Source of the DNA: Arthrobacter sp. MYb23
GTDB lineage: Bacteria > Actinomycetota > Actinomycetes > Actinomycetales > Micrococcaceae
Direction of reading: 5' to 3'
Assembly (NCBI RefSeq): GCF_002979775.1
Contig: NZ_PCPR01000013.1
Span: 62,001 to 126,000 of the forward strand
DNA length: 64,000 nucleotides
Positions 34,195 to 43,638 of the stretch are shown here, piece by piece. Numbering within the stretch: position 1 is the first letter of the stretch; every line of letters begins with the position of its first letter. The notes beneath the pieces were generated by a model. That model made no database searches, was not told the origin of the DNA, and was given only the letters and a program-made list of their open reading frames with translations. A program made the translations under genes and the position numbers.

Positions 34195-34677
34195 TTAAAT
34201 CTTCTTTATTGTGACCGCTTTCGGCCATTGGCTCTTCCCTTCTTGGGCCTTCATCTGCTCATCGCAGGAGAGTGGCCGTAGCAACATGTCGCCGGTTTGA
34301 AAGGCACGGCTTTCCATGCGCGTTACCGTGGTGTTAGGCGAGACCATGCGCAATTCGGACATGAGCGCTCCGTCGACGTAGTGCGCCGACTTCTCTGGGC
34401 CGCTGCGGGCGCATTCTTTGGGCCAGAGGTGTGAACGGAGTGGCTGTGCGGAAGTTTGGGGGACATCGATAGTGCTGGCTAGCGTAGCTATGTTGTGGCG
34501 ACGCAGACGCCCGTCTGTCAGCAAAGCGGTCTATGGGCGGGAGTGGTCGCCCTAGAAAGTTGCCAACAAAGGCGTTCAATTCGACCGAGCCGAATGGCTG
34601 AGGTTTCAAGAACGCGGCCAAGGGTGCAACAGGCTTCTGCAGGCTTGCGTGTTTATGGGAGCGAAGGTTGAGTAATG

Positions 34678-35274
34678 TCAGTCTTTGAAATCGCGTGGTG
34701 TGACGTCGATTAGCGCCTGCGCGAGGGCCTCGGGGGACATCGCCGGCTCTGTCCGTAGCCACCAGCTCAGTACGGTGATGACGCCACCTGCGAAGAAGTG
34801 CGCCGTGACGTCAGGGTGGCCGTACAATTCGTCGCGGGTTCGCAGCGTTCCGAGGTTGAGCTCGACCATGGCCTGGGCGAGTGACTTCGCGAAGGCGCCC
34901 CCCTCGACAAGCATCGCACCGTAGGTGTCGCGGTGCGCACCGAGAAATCGGGAGAGCTCGAGGAACACGCTATGGCTCACTTCGCGTTTGGACTCTCCGG
35001 AGATCACTGATGCCCTCGCCGTCTCGACGAGGGCATCCATGTAGTCCGTGAGGGTCGCGGCCGCTAGCTCGTCGACACCGCGGAAGTGCGTGTAGAACGA
35101 CGAGCGTGTGACTCCGGCACGTTCAACGACGGCCGAGACGGTGATCGGCGCCCCGTCATCGTCCCGGAGGGCCCGGTAGGCCTCGAAAAGAAGTGCGCGC
35201 GTGCGCTGTACCCTGCGGTCGCTGCTGTCGGCGAGCCGCGACCGCAGGGTGTCCTGCGTGTTGTCGTGTAGCAC
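34678..35274 (-). CDS. TetR-family regulator of the amidohydrolase operon
   Basis: 198 residues from the GTG at 35274, which has GAGAGGAA about 7 bases upstream (ATG at 35295 is the alternative). Helix-turn-helix ITVSAVVERAGVTRSSFYTHFRGVDELAAATL. Last gene of the operon of two membrane proteins and an AbgB-like hydrolase, starting 65 bp after the hydrolase stop. The likely operator is the TGGAC-N3-GTCCA palindrome before the first gene. Confidence 0.88.
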   Translation of the reverse strand: MLHDNTQDTLRSRLADSSDRRVQRTRALLFEAYRALRDDDGAPITVSAVVERAGVTRSSFYTHFRGVDELAAATLTDYMDALVETARASVISGESKREVSHSVFLELSRFLGAHRDTYGAMLVEGGAFAKSLAQAMVELNLGTLRTRDELYGHPDVTAHFFAGGVITVLSWWLRTEPAMSPEALAQALIDVTPRDFKD

Positions 35275-35339
35275 TGCGTTCCTCTCTGGCGACATCCGAG
35301 GTGCAGGCCGCGTCAACGACGCCGAACAGTCCGCCGTAA

Positions 35340-36791
35340 TCAGGCCGGGCGGTAGGTGGCGCGCAGGGGCGGCGGGACAGTGCCCTCGGGGATAGGCCTA
35401 TCGTACGGCGTGACGCTCACAATCCCCTTGAACTCATCCCGCGCGGCCTGCAACAGCGAAGGGTCGACAACCAGGTCGAGGGCGGTCGCGGCCATGGCCT
35501 TCGCGGCATGGATCATCCCCTTGTGCGCGGCGGGGCTCTTTCCTTGCGTCACCATCTGCCATGAGTGCGGAGGTGTGCCCAGGGTCGCGGTGCCCGCAAC
35601 GATCTGCACCGTAGGGGTGACCCAGCTGACGTCGCCAACGTCGGTTGATCCCGTCGTCTGGAACCTATGCGCGGGGTCGACGAGCGGGGGGACGCCGTCG
35701 TAGTATGGCGGCGAGTCGAGAGCGAGGCCGAGGCGTCTGCGGGTGTCGGCCTCGGCGCCGGTTGGAAGCCCCTCAGCGATCTTGCGGCCGTACTCCTGGT
35801 CGGCTTCGTCGAAAGGCACGCCGCCGAGTTCGACGACATTGGAGTGCATCCGCTCCTCGAGAGTGCGGTTCGGCAGCAGCTCCGCGACCGCGCCCTCGAA
35901 ATCGATCTCGACCTCAGTCTCGGTCATCATCGCGGCTCCGCGCGCGACCTTCTTGACGCGCTCGTATAGCAGGCGCATGCGGGACACTGTTGGCGAGCGC
36001 ACGATGTAGTAGAGCTCTGCGGTGGGCTGCACAACGTTGGCCGACGGGCCGCCGGCGTCAGTAAAGGCGTAGTGGATGCGATCCGCATCGTCCATGTGCT
36101 CGCGGAGGAAATTCACGCCAACGTTCATGAGCTCGGCGGCATCGAGCGCGCTGCGGCCGTGCTGCGGTGCGCCGCCCGCATGGGCCGCGACGCCGCGGAA
36201 CCGGAAGTAAACCTGTGTGTACGCCAGCGATTTCCATTGGTCGGCGCTCATCGCGTCGCCAGGGTGGTTTGAAATCGCCGCGTCAACGTCGTCGAACGCG
36301 CCTCCAAGCACCATGTACGTCTTGCCGGAGGCGATCTCCTCGGCGGGACAGCCGTAATACCGCACGGTGCCCGGTAGCCCTGCGTCTGCGAGGTACTTCG
36401 CAGTGGCCGCGGCGGCGAGCAGTGAGCCGGCGCCCAGCAGGTTGTGTCCACATCCATGACCGGCGTCGGTGTCGCTGTCAGGGTCGGGCTCGCGCACCGT
36501 CGAGTGCGCCGCCTGACTGAGGGACGCGAGTGCGTCGTACTCGCCGAGGAACCCGATGACGGGCTTGCCGGATCCCCACTCGGCACTGAACGCGGTGGGG
36601 ACCCCGCCTGATTCGCGGGTGATGCGTGCGCCGTATTCCTCGGCGGCCTCGATGGATCGCTCCATCGAGCGGTGCTCCTCCCACCGGAGCTCGGGATCGG
36701 CCCAGATCTCGTCGCTGAGGCGGGTGAATCGAGGAGCTAGGGTATCAACGATCGGGGCGATGGTTGACACCGTGGACTCAAGGTTGGTCAT
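35340..36791 (-). CDS. M20-family amidohydrolase, AbgB-like
   Basis: 483 residues, close to the 481 usual for AbgB, a subunit of p-aminobenzoyl-glutamate hydrolase. Metal-site segments are visible: DAGHGCGHNLLGAG, CPAEEIASGKTYMV, HPGD, and AAHAGGAPQHGRSALDA in the lid domain, with a late HSW...GKSPAAHKGM. It should cleave an amide bond of an aryl- or acyl-amino acid. No AbgA partner is in the window, so the enzyme may act alone or on another amide. Its start overlaps the stop of the membrane protein gene (ATGA). Confidence 0.88.
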   Translation of the reverse strand: MTNLESTVSTIAPIVDTLAPRFTRLSDEIWADPELRWEEHRSMERSIEAAEEYGARITRESGGVPTAFSAEWGSGKPVIGFLGEYDALASLSQAAHSTVREPDPDSDTDAGHGCGHNLLGAGSLLAAAATAKYLADAGLPGTVRYYGCPAEEIASGKTYMVLGGAFDDVDAAISNHPGDAMSADQWKSLAYTQVYFRFRGVAAHAGGAPQHGRSALDAAELMNVGVNFLREHMDDADRIHYAFTDAGGPSANVVQPTAELYYIVRSPTVSRMRLLYERVKKVARGAAMMTETEVEIDFEGAVAELLPNRTLEERMHSNVVELGGVPFDEADQEYGRKIAEGLPTGAEADTRRRLGLALDSPPYYDGVPPLVDPAHRFQTTGSTDVGDVSWVTPTVQIVAGTATLGTPPHSWQMVTQGKSPAAHKGMIHAAKAMAATALDLVVDPSLLQAARDEFKGIVSVTPYDRPIPEGTVPPPLRATYRPA

Positions 36792-37603
36792 CGGGTTCCT
36801 TTCTGACTGGTTTGATCTTCGAGCGCTGTCGCGCCCGGTTCGAGAGCATTCTCATTATTCGCTTTCTGCACATTGTCGCCGTGCAGCGTGATGGCGAGCA
36901 TGATCGTGAGTACAACGGAGACGGCGGAGCCGAAGAGAGCGAAAGCGGGGATGAGGGGCGTGAGCACGAGCTGCACGACGAGTCCGACTGCGAGAGCGAT
37001 GACGAGGATGTGCGGCTGCGGGTTGCTGGCAAGCATCTGCACGATGACGGCCCCCATCACGGCAGGGAGGATAAAGGTCTGGATTGACGCGACGACCTCG
37101 GCGGGGATGAGCCGCAGCAGGATGGTTCCGAACAGGCCGACGAAGATGGCGAGTGAGACGATGTGCACCGCGGCGGCGCCACAGATCGCGAGTACGGCCG
37201 CGAGCTGGCCACGACGGGTCTCGGGCTTCGCGCCGATCGTCGACTGCGCGACGATCGCCGCGGGCAGCAGCTTGTTTGAAATGTTGCCGATCATGAACGC
37301 CTGGTACATGCTCGCTGGGCCGAGGATCGGGTAGTACGAGAAAGGCTCCACCACGAAGATCACCCCGAAAACCACCAGGATCGCCACGATGCCGGCGACG
37401 ACTGTGGGTAGGTCGACGCCAAGCTGTGCGGCGAGGATTGCGGGCCCACCGATCATGATGACCATCGCTGTGATCATCGTGATGCGCCCCCATCTCGATG
37501 TCGTCCGATCGAATGCACTCCAGGCAGTGTTCGCAAGTGTCGTGTCAGTCATCGACTGTCCTGCTTGGCTCGGGGGAGTACTGGAACCGTCGGGGGCGTT
37601 CAT
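36788..37603 (-). CDS. Membrane protein, probable transporter subunit
   Basis: 271 residues from the ATG at 37603, overlapping the DUF5058 stop by 4 bp (ATGA). Roughly seven hydrophobic segments (ITMITAMVIMIGGPAILAAQLG, TVVAGIVAILVVFGVIFVV, LAVILAICGAAAVHIVS-like). It contains the conserved-looking LGPASMYQAFMIGNISNKLLPA. I do not know the family by name. Its strict pairing with a DUF5058 protein and an amidohydrolase suggests a two-component carrier for the hydrolase substrate. Confidence 0.65.
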   Translation of the reverse strand: MNAPDGSSTPPSQAGQSMTDTTLANTAWSAFDRTTSRWGRITMITAMVIMIGGPAILAAQLGVDLPTVVAGIVAILVVFGVIFVVEPFSYYPILGPASMYQAFMIGNISNKLLPAAIVAQSTIGAKPETRRGQLAAVLAICGAAAVHIVSLAIFVGLFGTILLRLIPAEVVASIQTFILPAVMGAVIVQMLASNPQPHILVIALAVGLVVQLVLTPLIPAFALFGSAVSVVLTIMLAITLHGDNVQKANNENALEPGATALEDQTSQKGTR

Positions 37604-38358
37604 GCAATGCCCGCCGAGGCGAGGGCCACGCCGGTGGTGATGCCGACGACCAGGGCGAACCCGAGTCCCCATTCGCGAAGCCACTGCTTGCCGGTCCGTT
37701 TGGCGAGGTACAGGCACAGCGCCATGGTGCCGCCGCTTGCGAGGACGACCACTGTGGCGGCGAGACCCTTCTGGAACTGCTGGATGCCGAAGGTCATGAA
37801 TGCCCCTAGCAGCGCGGCTGTCGGGATGATCGTCATCGCCGCCGCGGCGCGTGCGCTGCGTGAGACTTCGATGCGTGCCGTACCGCGCTTGAGCAGGGGC
37901 GTCACGATGAGGGTGACGATCATCCAGCCCGAGCCGGCGATGGAGAGGCATAGCAACACGGTCGCGAACACCGACTGTGTATAGCCCTCGCCACCGAGTG
38001 TGACGCCCTGAGCGCCGGCGGCGACCTCAGCGGCTGCGACGTCGAACGCGGCCGAGCCGATGAGGCCGATGCGGGTTAGGACGCCCGGAGTGCCGAAGAC
38101 GCCTAGGAGCGTAATGGCGATGAGGGAGACGGCCAGCGACGGGCCGATCGCAGCGATCGCGCCAGCACGGACAGATCGCGCAACGTCATCGGCCGACATC
38201 CCGACCGCGGGTGCCGCCTTGCGCACGGCCACGAAGTAGATAGCGGACTGAGCCGCGATAACGGCAAAGACGCCGACCGCGGCGATCCATAGTACGGGGC
38301 TGTTGGCCGCTCCCAGGATGTCGGACGAGCCGGGATCGAGCATTGGAAGCTCAGGCAT
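37600..38358 (-). CDS. DUF5058-type membrane protein
   Basis: 252 residues from the ATG at 38358 after GAAGGAG. Several membrane helices. The segment VRAGAIAAIGPSLAVSLIAITLLGVFGTPG followed by RIGLIGSAAFDVAAAE matches my memory of DUF5058 proteins, which are found beside M20 peptidases. First gene of the operon, so likely the partner of the next membrane protein in uptake of an amide. Confidence 0.7.
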   Translation of the reverse strand: MPELPMLDPGSSDILGAANSPVLWIAAVGVFAVIAAQSAIYFVAVRKAAPAVGMSADDVARSVRAGAIAAIGPSLAVSLIAITLLGVFGTPGVLTRIGLIGSAAFDVAAAEVAAGAQGVTLGGEGYTQSVFATVLLCLSIAGSGWMIVTLIVTPLLKRGTARIEVSRSARAAAAMTIIPTAALLGAFMTFGIQQFQKGLAATVVVLASGGTMALCLYLAKRTGKQWLREWGLGFALVVGITTGVALASAGIA

Positions 38359-38410
38359 GAATTCTCCTTCAGGATGTAACGCCACGTCAGCGGCTGATTC
38401 ATTCCTTAAA

Positions 38411-38429
38411 TAATGGACGGTGTCCATTA
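38411..38429. promoter_or_regulatory. Operator of the amidohydrolase operon, palindrome copy 3
   Basis: TAATGGAC-GGT-GTCCATTA, 53 bp upstream of the DUF5058 start. It shares the TGGAC-N3-GTCCA core with the two palindromes at 33.7 and 34.2 kb. TetR proteins typically bind sites of this size. Confidence 0.65.
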
Positions 38430-38753
38430 AAGTTTCGATACCCGTGAGGTTTCGATCGTGTAACGGTTAGCCGAAGTGTCAATTGTTCAGCGATCCCATG
38501 GCAATCGACGATATTTTCTGAGTCTGACCACTGAGCTATTCCTCCTTCGTCCAAGCCGCGGCCAGCGATCTCGACTTCGATGCGCTGCGGGGCGTGTCTC
38601 CGGGAAGGAGGGCGCCTCAGGTGTCCAACAGGCCGCTTGGTGTCGAAGCGAGCGGCTTGGTACAGGACGATCGATTTGAAACGTCCACACTGGACCCTGG
38701 GGGATTGCGTCCTTCCATGACCGTGTGGAGGTGCTGAAAGTCGGCTCTGATAC
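38430..38753. other. Intergenic, no supported gene
   Basis: About 320 bases between the operator and the convergent-side stop of the MFS gene. Nothing beyond short shadow frames was seen. Confidence 0.5.
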
Positions 38754-40148
38754 TCAAGCAACCAAGACCGGCTCGCGCGAGGGCGTAACGGCGAGGTTGG
38801 AACGAGGCAGCATGAAGGCGGCGCCCATGGTGAGTACGCTTACCACTGCTGCGATCACGAATGCCGTGGTGAAGCCGCTCGGTGCGTAGTTCACGGCTGA
38901 GATCACAAGCCCGCCGATGAGGGCGCCGAGGGATCCGCTGATGCTCTTAATCACGAAGGACAGTCCGGAGACGCTCGCCTGTCGATCGCTCGGAGCGGCA
39001 GAGATGGCGACGTTGAGCAGTTGTGTAAGGGCCAGGCCGATCCCGATCCCGATCAGCACCATCGCAACGACGATCAGGCCGATGCTTTGGAACCCTACGG
39101 CCAGCAGCAACGAGCTCGCGGCAATAGTGCCAGTCCCGATGAGCATGGCTATCCGCGCGCCGACGAGCCGTTCGAGGTGTCCTGCGAACGGTGCCGCGAT
39201 AGCGCCGAGCGCGCCCAGCGGCAGGAGCAGAAGTCCAGTTGTTGTCGCGGTTCCACCGAGCCCGCCTGCCTCGGTCGGCATGGTGATCAGTATCGGCAGG
39301 AGTACGTAGGCGGAGAAAGTGCTGAACCCGACGCCGAATGCGACGGTGCAGGCTCCTGCGATCGGACGGGTGCGCATGAGTGCGAAGTCAACCACGGGAT
39401 TCTCGTGGCGACGTTCGACGACGATGAGGCCGATCACGCCAATCGCGGCTGCAGTGATGGTGAGCAATTCCTGCGGGCTGGTGAGTTCCCAGGAGCGCGC
39501 TCCCGCGATGGCGAGCATCGTGCCGCCCGCCGCGAGTGCGAGGAAGAACGCTCCGGCGAAATCGATGCGGCTGCCGGCAGTCGCGGCGATCTTCGGAGTG
39601 AATAGTGCCAGGACCGCGGAGGGGAGCAAAATCGCCAGCGTAATCCAGTACAGACCGCGGAATCCGAGCAAGTCCAGCAGCGGACCTGAGACAAGGAATC
39701 CGAGTGCGGTGGCTGCGGTTGCGATGGTGATGATCATCCCGTTGCCAATCTTCGCGGCATTGGGCGGCAGCAGGGAACTAACGAGTTTCACCGAGAGGGG
39801 GATCAGCGCTAGGCCGATGCCCTGCAGGGCCTGACCGGTGATGAACAGCTCGATCGTTGGCGCGACGGCGGACAGCAGGACGCCGAGCGACACGGCTAGA
39901 AGCACTCCGACCAGCACCCATCGCGTGTCGGCGACGTCACTGAGTCGGCCGATGACTGGAGTGGCGACCGCGCCTACGAGCAGTAATGCGGTGAAGGCCC
40001 AGACGATTACGGCGGCGGGGACCCCGTAGAAGTCCATCATGCTGGGGAGCGCCGGCGAGATCGCGGTTTCCAACGCGCTGTACGAGAACAGAGCGAGAGT
40101 GGCCGCGCTTAGTGCGAGGACGCCTTGAGGGGACGTGCGGTGGGACAT
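38754..40148 (-). CDS. MFS efflux transporter (multidrug type) 1
   Basis: 464 residues, 12-14 membrane segments. The loop GRLSDVADTRWVLVGVLLAVSLG and motif LQGIGLALIPLSVKLVSSLLPPNAAK place it among DHA-type exporters. Divergent from a second exporter at 40351, with 200 bp of shared control region. Substrate unknown. Confidence 0.85.
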   Translation of the reverse strand: MSHRTSPQGVLALSAATLALFSYSALETAISPALPSMMDFYGVPAAVIVWAFTALLLVGAVATPVIGRLSDVADTRWVLVGVLLAVSLGVLLSAVAPTIELFITGQALQGIGLALIPLSVKLVSSLLPPNAAKIGNGMIITIATAATALGFLVSGPLLDLLGFRGLYWITLAILLPSAVLALFTPKIAATAGSRIDFAGAFFLALAAGGTMLAIAGARSWELTSPQELLTITAAAIGVIGLIVVERRHENPVVDFALMRTRPIAGACTVAFGVGFSTFSAYVLLPILITMPTEAGGLGGTATTTGLLLLPLGALGAIAAPFAGHLERLVGARIAMLIGTGTIAASSLLLAVGFQSIGLIVVAMVLIGIGIGLALTQLLNVAISAAPSDRQASVSGLSFVIKSISGSLGALIGGLVISAVNYAPSGFTTAFVIAAVVSVLTMGAAFMLPRSNLAVTPSREPVLVA

Positions 40149-40192
40149 GGCTCTCCTGCCAGTTGGGGGAAATGTTCTGTATATCTATATAC

Positions 40193-40209
40193 TTGGTGCA
40201 CCATCTAAT
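40193..40209. promoter_or_regulatory. Divergent exporter site resembling the second regulon motif
   Basis: TTGGTGCACCATCTAAT differs at two positions from TTGGTGCAGCATGTAAT before the importer at 42673. It contains the small palindrome TGGTGCACCA and follows an AT-rich TATATCTATATA. It lies between the two MFS genes. Confidence 0.45.
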
Positions 40210-40350
40210 GCAAGAGCAATCACCAAATTTAACAGGCCGGAAACACAAAGCGAACCCTCGCTCAAGTGTTCTGGCATTGGTGTCATCACCAGGGATCCAG
40301 TGTGTTTCCCTACTACTTATGCCATCCACCTCTATAAGGTGGCAGGCCCG

Positions 40351-41790
40351 ATGCGAAGGAACTCCGTGCGTGACAGACGATCCCTTACCAGTTCGCCCGA
40401 CCCTCGTCTGATCACCGCTGTCCTCGCCTTCGCGGGAATGAGCGCGTCTTTTATGCAGACGCTTGTCGTGCCAATCCAGGCGAAGCTACCCTCATTGCTC
40501 GACGCTGAACGTAGCGAAACGGCGTGGGTGATCACGGCGACGTTGCTCGGCGCGTGCATATTCACCCCGGTGTCGGGGCGACTCGGTGACCTCTACGGCA
40601 AGAGGCGTATGGCGGTTGCGTCCCTCATAGTGCTCGTGATCGGTTCAGTAATCTGCGCCTTGGCTGGGGACGTCTGGACCCTCGTTGCCGGTCGCGCGCT
40701 TCAGGGTGCGGTGCTGGGAATCATCCCGCTCGGCATCTCGATCCTCCGGGACACCCTGCGCCGTGACCGTCTGCCCGCTGGCATCGCCATGGTTAGCGCG
40801 ACCCTCGGGATTGGAGGCGCGCTCGGCCTGCCACTTAGCGCCCTTGTTGCGCAAACCCTTGACTGGCACGTCCTGTTCTGGCTGTCAGCCGGCCTCGGAG
40901 TGCTTAATATCGTTCTCTTGCTGATCGTTGTTCCGGTCTCGACCTTGCGGTCGCCCGGCAGCTTTGACGTGGTCGGGGCGATCGGGCTCGCACTAGGACT
41001 CAGTGGGGTTCTCATCGCGGTCTCCCGCGGCAACGAGGTCGGCTGGACGAGCCCTGGTATCCTCGGCGCTGGTCTTGGCGGCGTCGCTGTGCTAGGGCTC
41101 TGGGGCTGGTACGAGCTGCGGCAAGACAGTCCGCTTGTCGACCTGCGCGTTGCCGCCAGACCGGCCGTTCTCTATACCAACCTCGCCTCTGTAGCCGTCG
41201 GGTTTGCGTTCTTCGGCGCGCAAATCACTCTGCCGCAGCTGCTTGAGCTGCCGGCGGCCTCCGGGGTCGGCTTCGGGCTCAGCCTGATAGTCGCAAGTCT
41301 CGTGCTCGCCCCTGCTGGACTCGCGATGATGGGCACCTCGCCCCTTGCGGCCAGGCTTACTTCGCGATTGGGTCCACGCTCGGTCCTCGTTGCAGGGACA
41401 GCGCTGATTGCTGCCTCATACCTTTTGCTCCTATTTCTGGCAGGAGAGGTATGGCAGATCCTTGCAATCAATGCACTGATCGGCGTTGGTATCGGACTTG
41501 CATACGCGGCCATGCCGACATTGATCATGCACGCTGTGCCCGCCTCTGAAACTGCGGCAGCCAACGGCCTGAATACGCTCATGCGCACACTTGGCAACAC
41601 GCTCTCGTCCGCTGTCACTGCGGCAGTACTCGCACAACTCACTATCTCGGTCGGTGCGGTCAGCGTACCCAGTTCCGAGGGCTTCCGCGCCGCGTTCGTC
41701 ATCGGTGCGGCTGGAGCGGTGGTGGGAGTCGTGCTGAGTCTCCTCATTCCACGTACCTCGCGACCGGAAGCTCATCCGTCGCTACCGTGA
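40351..41790 (+). CDS. MFS efflux transporter (multidrug type) 2
   Basis: 479 residues from the ATG at 40351, which has AAGGTGG upstream; the frame is open further 5' but without a site. About 14 membrane segments typical of the DHA2 group, with GRLGDLYGKRRMAVASLIVLVIGS and GRALQGAVLGIIPLGISILRD. Only distantly similar to the divergent exporter. Confidence 0.85.
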   Translation: MRRNSVRDRRSLTSSPDPRLITAVLAFAGMSASFMQTLVVPIQAKLPSLLDAERSETAWVITATLLGACIFTPVSGRLGDLYGKRRMAVASLIVLVIGSVICALAGDVWTLVAGRALQGAVLGIIPLGISILRDTLRRDRLPAGIAMVSATLGIGGALGLPLSALVAQTLDWHVLFWLSAGLGVLNIVLLLIVVPVSTLRSPGSFDVVGAIGLALGLSGVLIAVSRGNEVGWTSPGILGAGLGGVAVLGLWGWYELRQDSPLVDLRVAARPAVLYTNLASVAVGFAFFGAQITLPQLLELPAASGVGFGLSLIVASLVLAPAGLAMMGTSPLAARLTSRLGPRSVLVAGTALIAASYLLLLFLAGEVWQILAINALIGVGIGLAYAAMPTLIMHAVPASETAAANGLNTLMRTLGNTLSSAVTAAVLAQLTISVGAVSVPSSEGFRAAFVIGAAGAVVGVVLSLLIPRTSRPEAHPSLP

Positions 41791-42556
41791 CTCGGCCAGT
41801 TCTTCACTTGGTGTCTTCGAGCAGCTCTGATTCGCTCGCGTGCCAACCCCGCGCCGCACACTGCAAAGTTTATTGATCACCTCAGCAACTGACCTCCCAA
41901 GCCCATTCCTGACCCGCCTGCGGGGCATCCGAACACGACCGCGACTGATGCGTCACCCGTCATCCATGTTCAGTAGGATCCGGAACGCAGTGTGATGTCA
42001 AGGAGATTCGACGTTTCTTGCCGTTGGATATCGTAACTTACGCGATTCCGTCGCTCCGGGTTCTCTGGAATGCTCGCCCTGCCTCATGCGTCGTTGAAAG
42101 ACCCTTTACCGATGGCCCTCTATGCGAGCGGGTTGGATTCGCCAATGGGGATCGCGACTGGCGAGGAGCAGGTGTTCATTAGCCATCCCTGCTTTCCTGC
42201 TGGGTACCCGTCGCCCGTCCACGTCTTGGGATCTGTCGAAGTTGGCAATCGAGACCAGGTCTTAGTGATGCTCGGCAGTTCAAGCACATCCGGTTTCGGC
42301 GGGAAAGGTTCGTTCCCCTAAGGAGTAAACCAGGGGTCACGCTTCAATAGCATCGGGAAAGACCGGAGGCGGCGGGCGCCTGCTACGCGAAGCCTCGCAG
42401 CGCCGGCCTGGCGTGCCAGTTCATTTTGAGAGTTGCGGCCAAAAACGGCTCACACGTTACTCGGCACCGCCTCGTTCCACACCTTCTGGTCAGCGCGGGC
42501 GAGCGCTGAGGCCAGCCTCGAAAAATAGAAAAGCAGCAACAACCAATGTCTTGCAG
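41791..42556. other. Intergenic, no supported gene
   Basis: About 770 bases. A frame at 42070-42321 has no recognised family and no convincing ribosome site. No RNA gene or transposon end was found. Confidence 0.5.
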
Positions 42557-42579
42557 ATAGTTGGTGCAGCATGTAATCT
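42557..42579 (+). promoter_or_regulatory. Second regulon motif before the ABC importer
   Basis: ATAG then TTGGTGCAGCATGTAATCT, 94 bp before the first permease gene. Shares TTGG(T)..(T)GCATGTA with sites at 49164 and 51797. Confidence 0.55.
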
Positions 42580-42672
42580 GAATCACGTAAACCCCTCAAT
42601 GACTGCGGGAAAACTTGCCGGGGCAGGCCCTCTACGGGGGAGTCCTGTGGCGGCCTTCACAAAGGGAGCGCA

Positions 42673-43638
42673 ATGTCGGCTAGACACCTGGCGCTGTTTC
42701 TGGCACGACGGGCCGGTGCATTGGTCATCATGCTGGCCATCCTGTCGTTCCTCATATATTCGCTTCTCTACCTTGCACCTGGTAGCCCCGTCGACATTCT
42801 GCTCGGGAACCAACCACGGACGCCGGAGACAGTTCGGCTTCTGAACGAGAAGTACCACCTCGACCAGCCGTTCCTCACCCAATATTGGATCTGGGCGCAG
42901 GGTGCGCTCCAACTCGATTTTGGGACGTCAATCCTGACCACATTGCCCGTCTCGGAGGAAATTGGCTCGAGGCTTCCGGTGTCGATATTCCTTGGAATCT
43001 ACGCCTATATACTCACCATGATCGGCGGTGTCGGGTTGGGCGTGCTATCAGCGCTCCGCCGGAAGACAGTGGTCGACCGTGGGATCGTCGGTGCATCGGT
43101 CATCGCGCTAAGCACTCCGGCCTTCGTCAGTGGCGTGTTCCTCCTGTTCCTGTTCGCCATCACTGTCCAGCTGTTCCCTGCCACCGGTATTGGCGAAGAC
43201 TTCGTCGGACGGTTGTGGCATCTGACGCTTCCGGCTGTGGCGCTGGCGCTTACAGTCTCGGCATTTGTGCTGAAGCACACCCGGGCAGCAGTCCTTGCTG
43301 TGATCGATCAGGACTATGTGACATTCGCCCGCGCACGCGGCCTGAGCCCAATTCGCATCATGAGCACCTACGTTTTGAGGAACGCACTCATTCCAATCGT
43401 CACGATCAGTGGTTTGGTGTTGGGTTCGCTGATTACCGGCGCGTTCCTCGTAGAAGTGACGTTTTCAGTTCCTGGTATCGGGCAGCTGCTGGTAGATGCC
43501 GCGGTCAATAAGGACCTGCCCCTCATTCAAGGGGTCGCAATGATCATCGCGGTGGTCATCATCCTGGCTAATCTGCTCGCAGATCTGCTCTATATGGCAA
43601 TTGATCCACGGATCAGAGTCGAAAGGAAATCTGTATGA
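42673..43638 (+). CDS. ABC importer permease (DppB type)
   Basis: 321 residues, six membrane segments, with the coupling loop DYVTFARARGLSPIRIMSTYVLRNALIPI. First gene of a peptide-type importer whose next gene overlaps by 4 bp. Confidence 0.92.
   Translation: MSARHLALFLARRAGALVIMLAILSFLIYSLLYLAPGSPVDILLGNQPRTPETVRLLNEKYHLDQPFLTQYWIWAQGALQLDFGTSILTTLPVSEEIGSRLPVSIFLGIYAYILTMIGGVGLGVLSALRRKTVVDRGIVGASVIALSTPAFVSGVFLLFLFAITVQLFPATGIGEDFVGRLWHLTLPAVALALTVSAFVLKHTRAAVLAVIDQDYVTFARARGLSPIRIMSTYVLRNALIPIVTISGLVLGSLITGAFLVEVTFSVPGIGQLLVDAAVNKDLPLIQGVAMIIAVVIILANLLADLLYMAIDPRIRVERKSV

Larger units (their letters stand above)
33108..34677. other. Gene desert of about 1.6 kb
   Basis: No frame here has both a plausible start and a recognised product. 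The region holds two long palindromes, a tRNA 3'-end-like piece with a terminator, and the second copy of the dispersed repeat. A short frame near 33400 (LVMFFGAVSAMYLMKEVLP) looks like a membrane helix from a lost gene. Taken together it looks like a scar of past insertions. Confidence 0.5.

Noticed and set aside
42070..42321. 83-codon ORF between the exporter and second ABC importer
   Set aside because: No ribosome site, no recognised family and no context; it looks like a chance frame.
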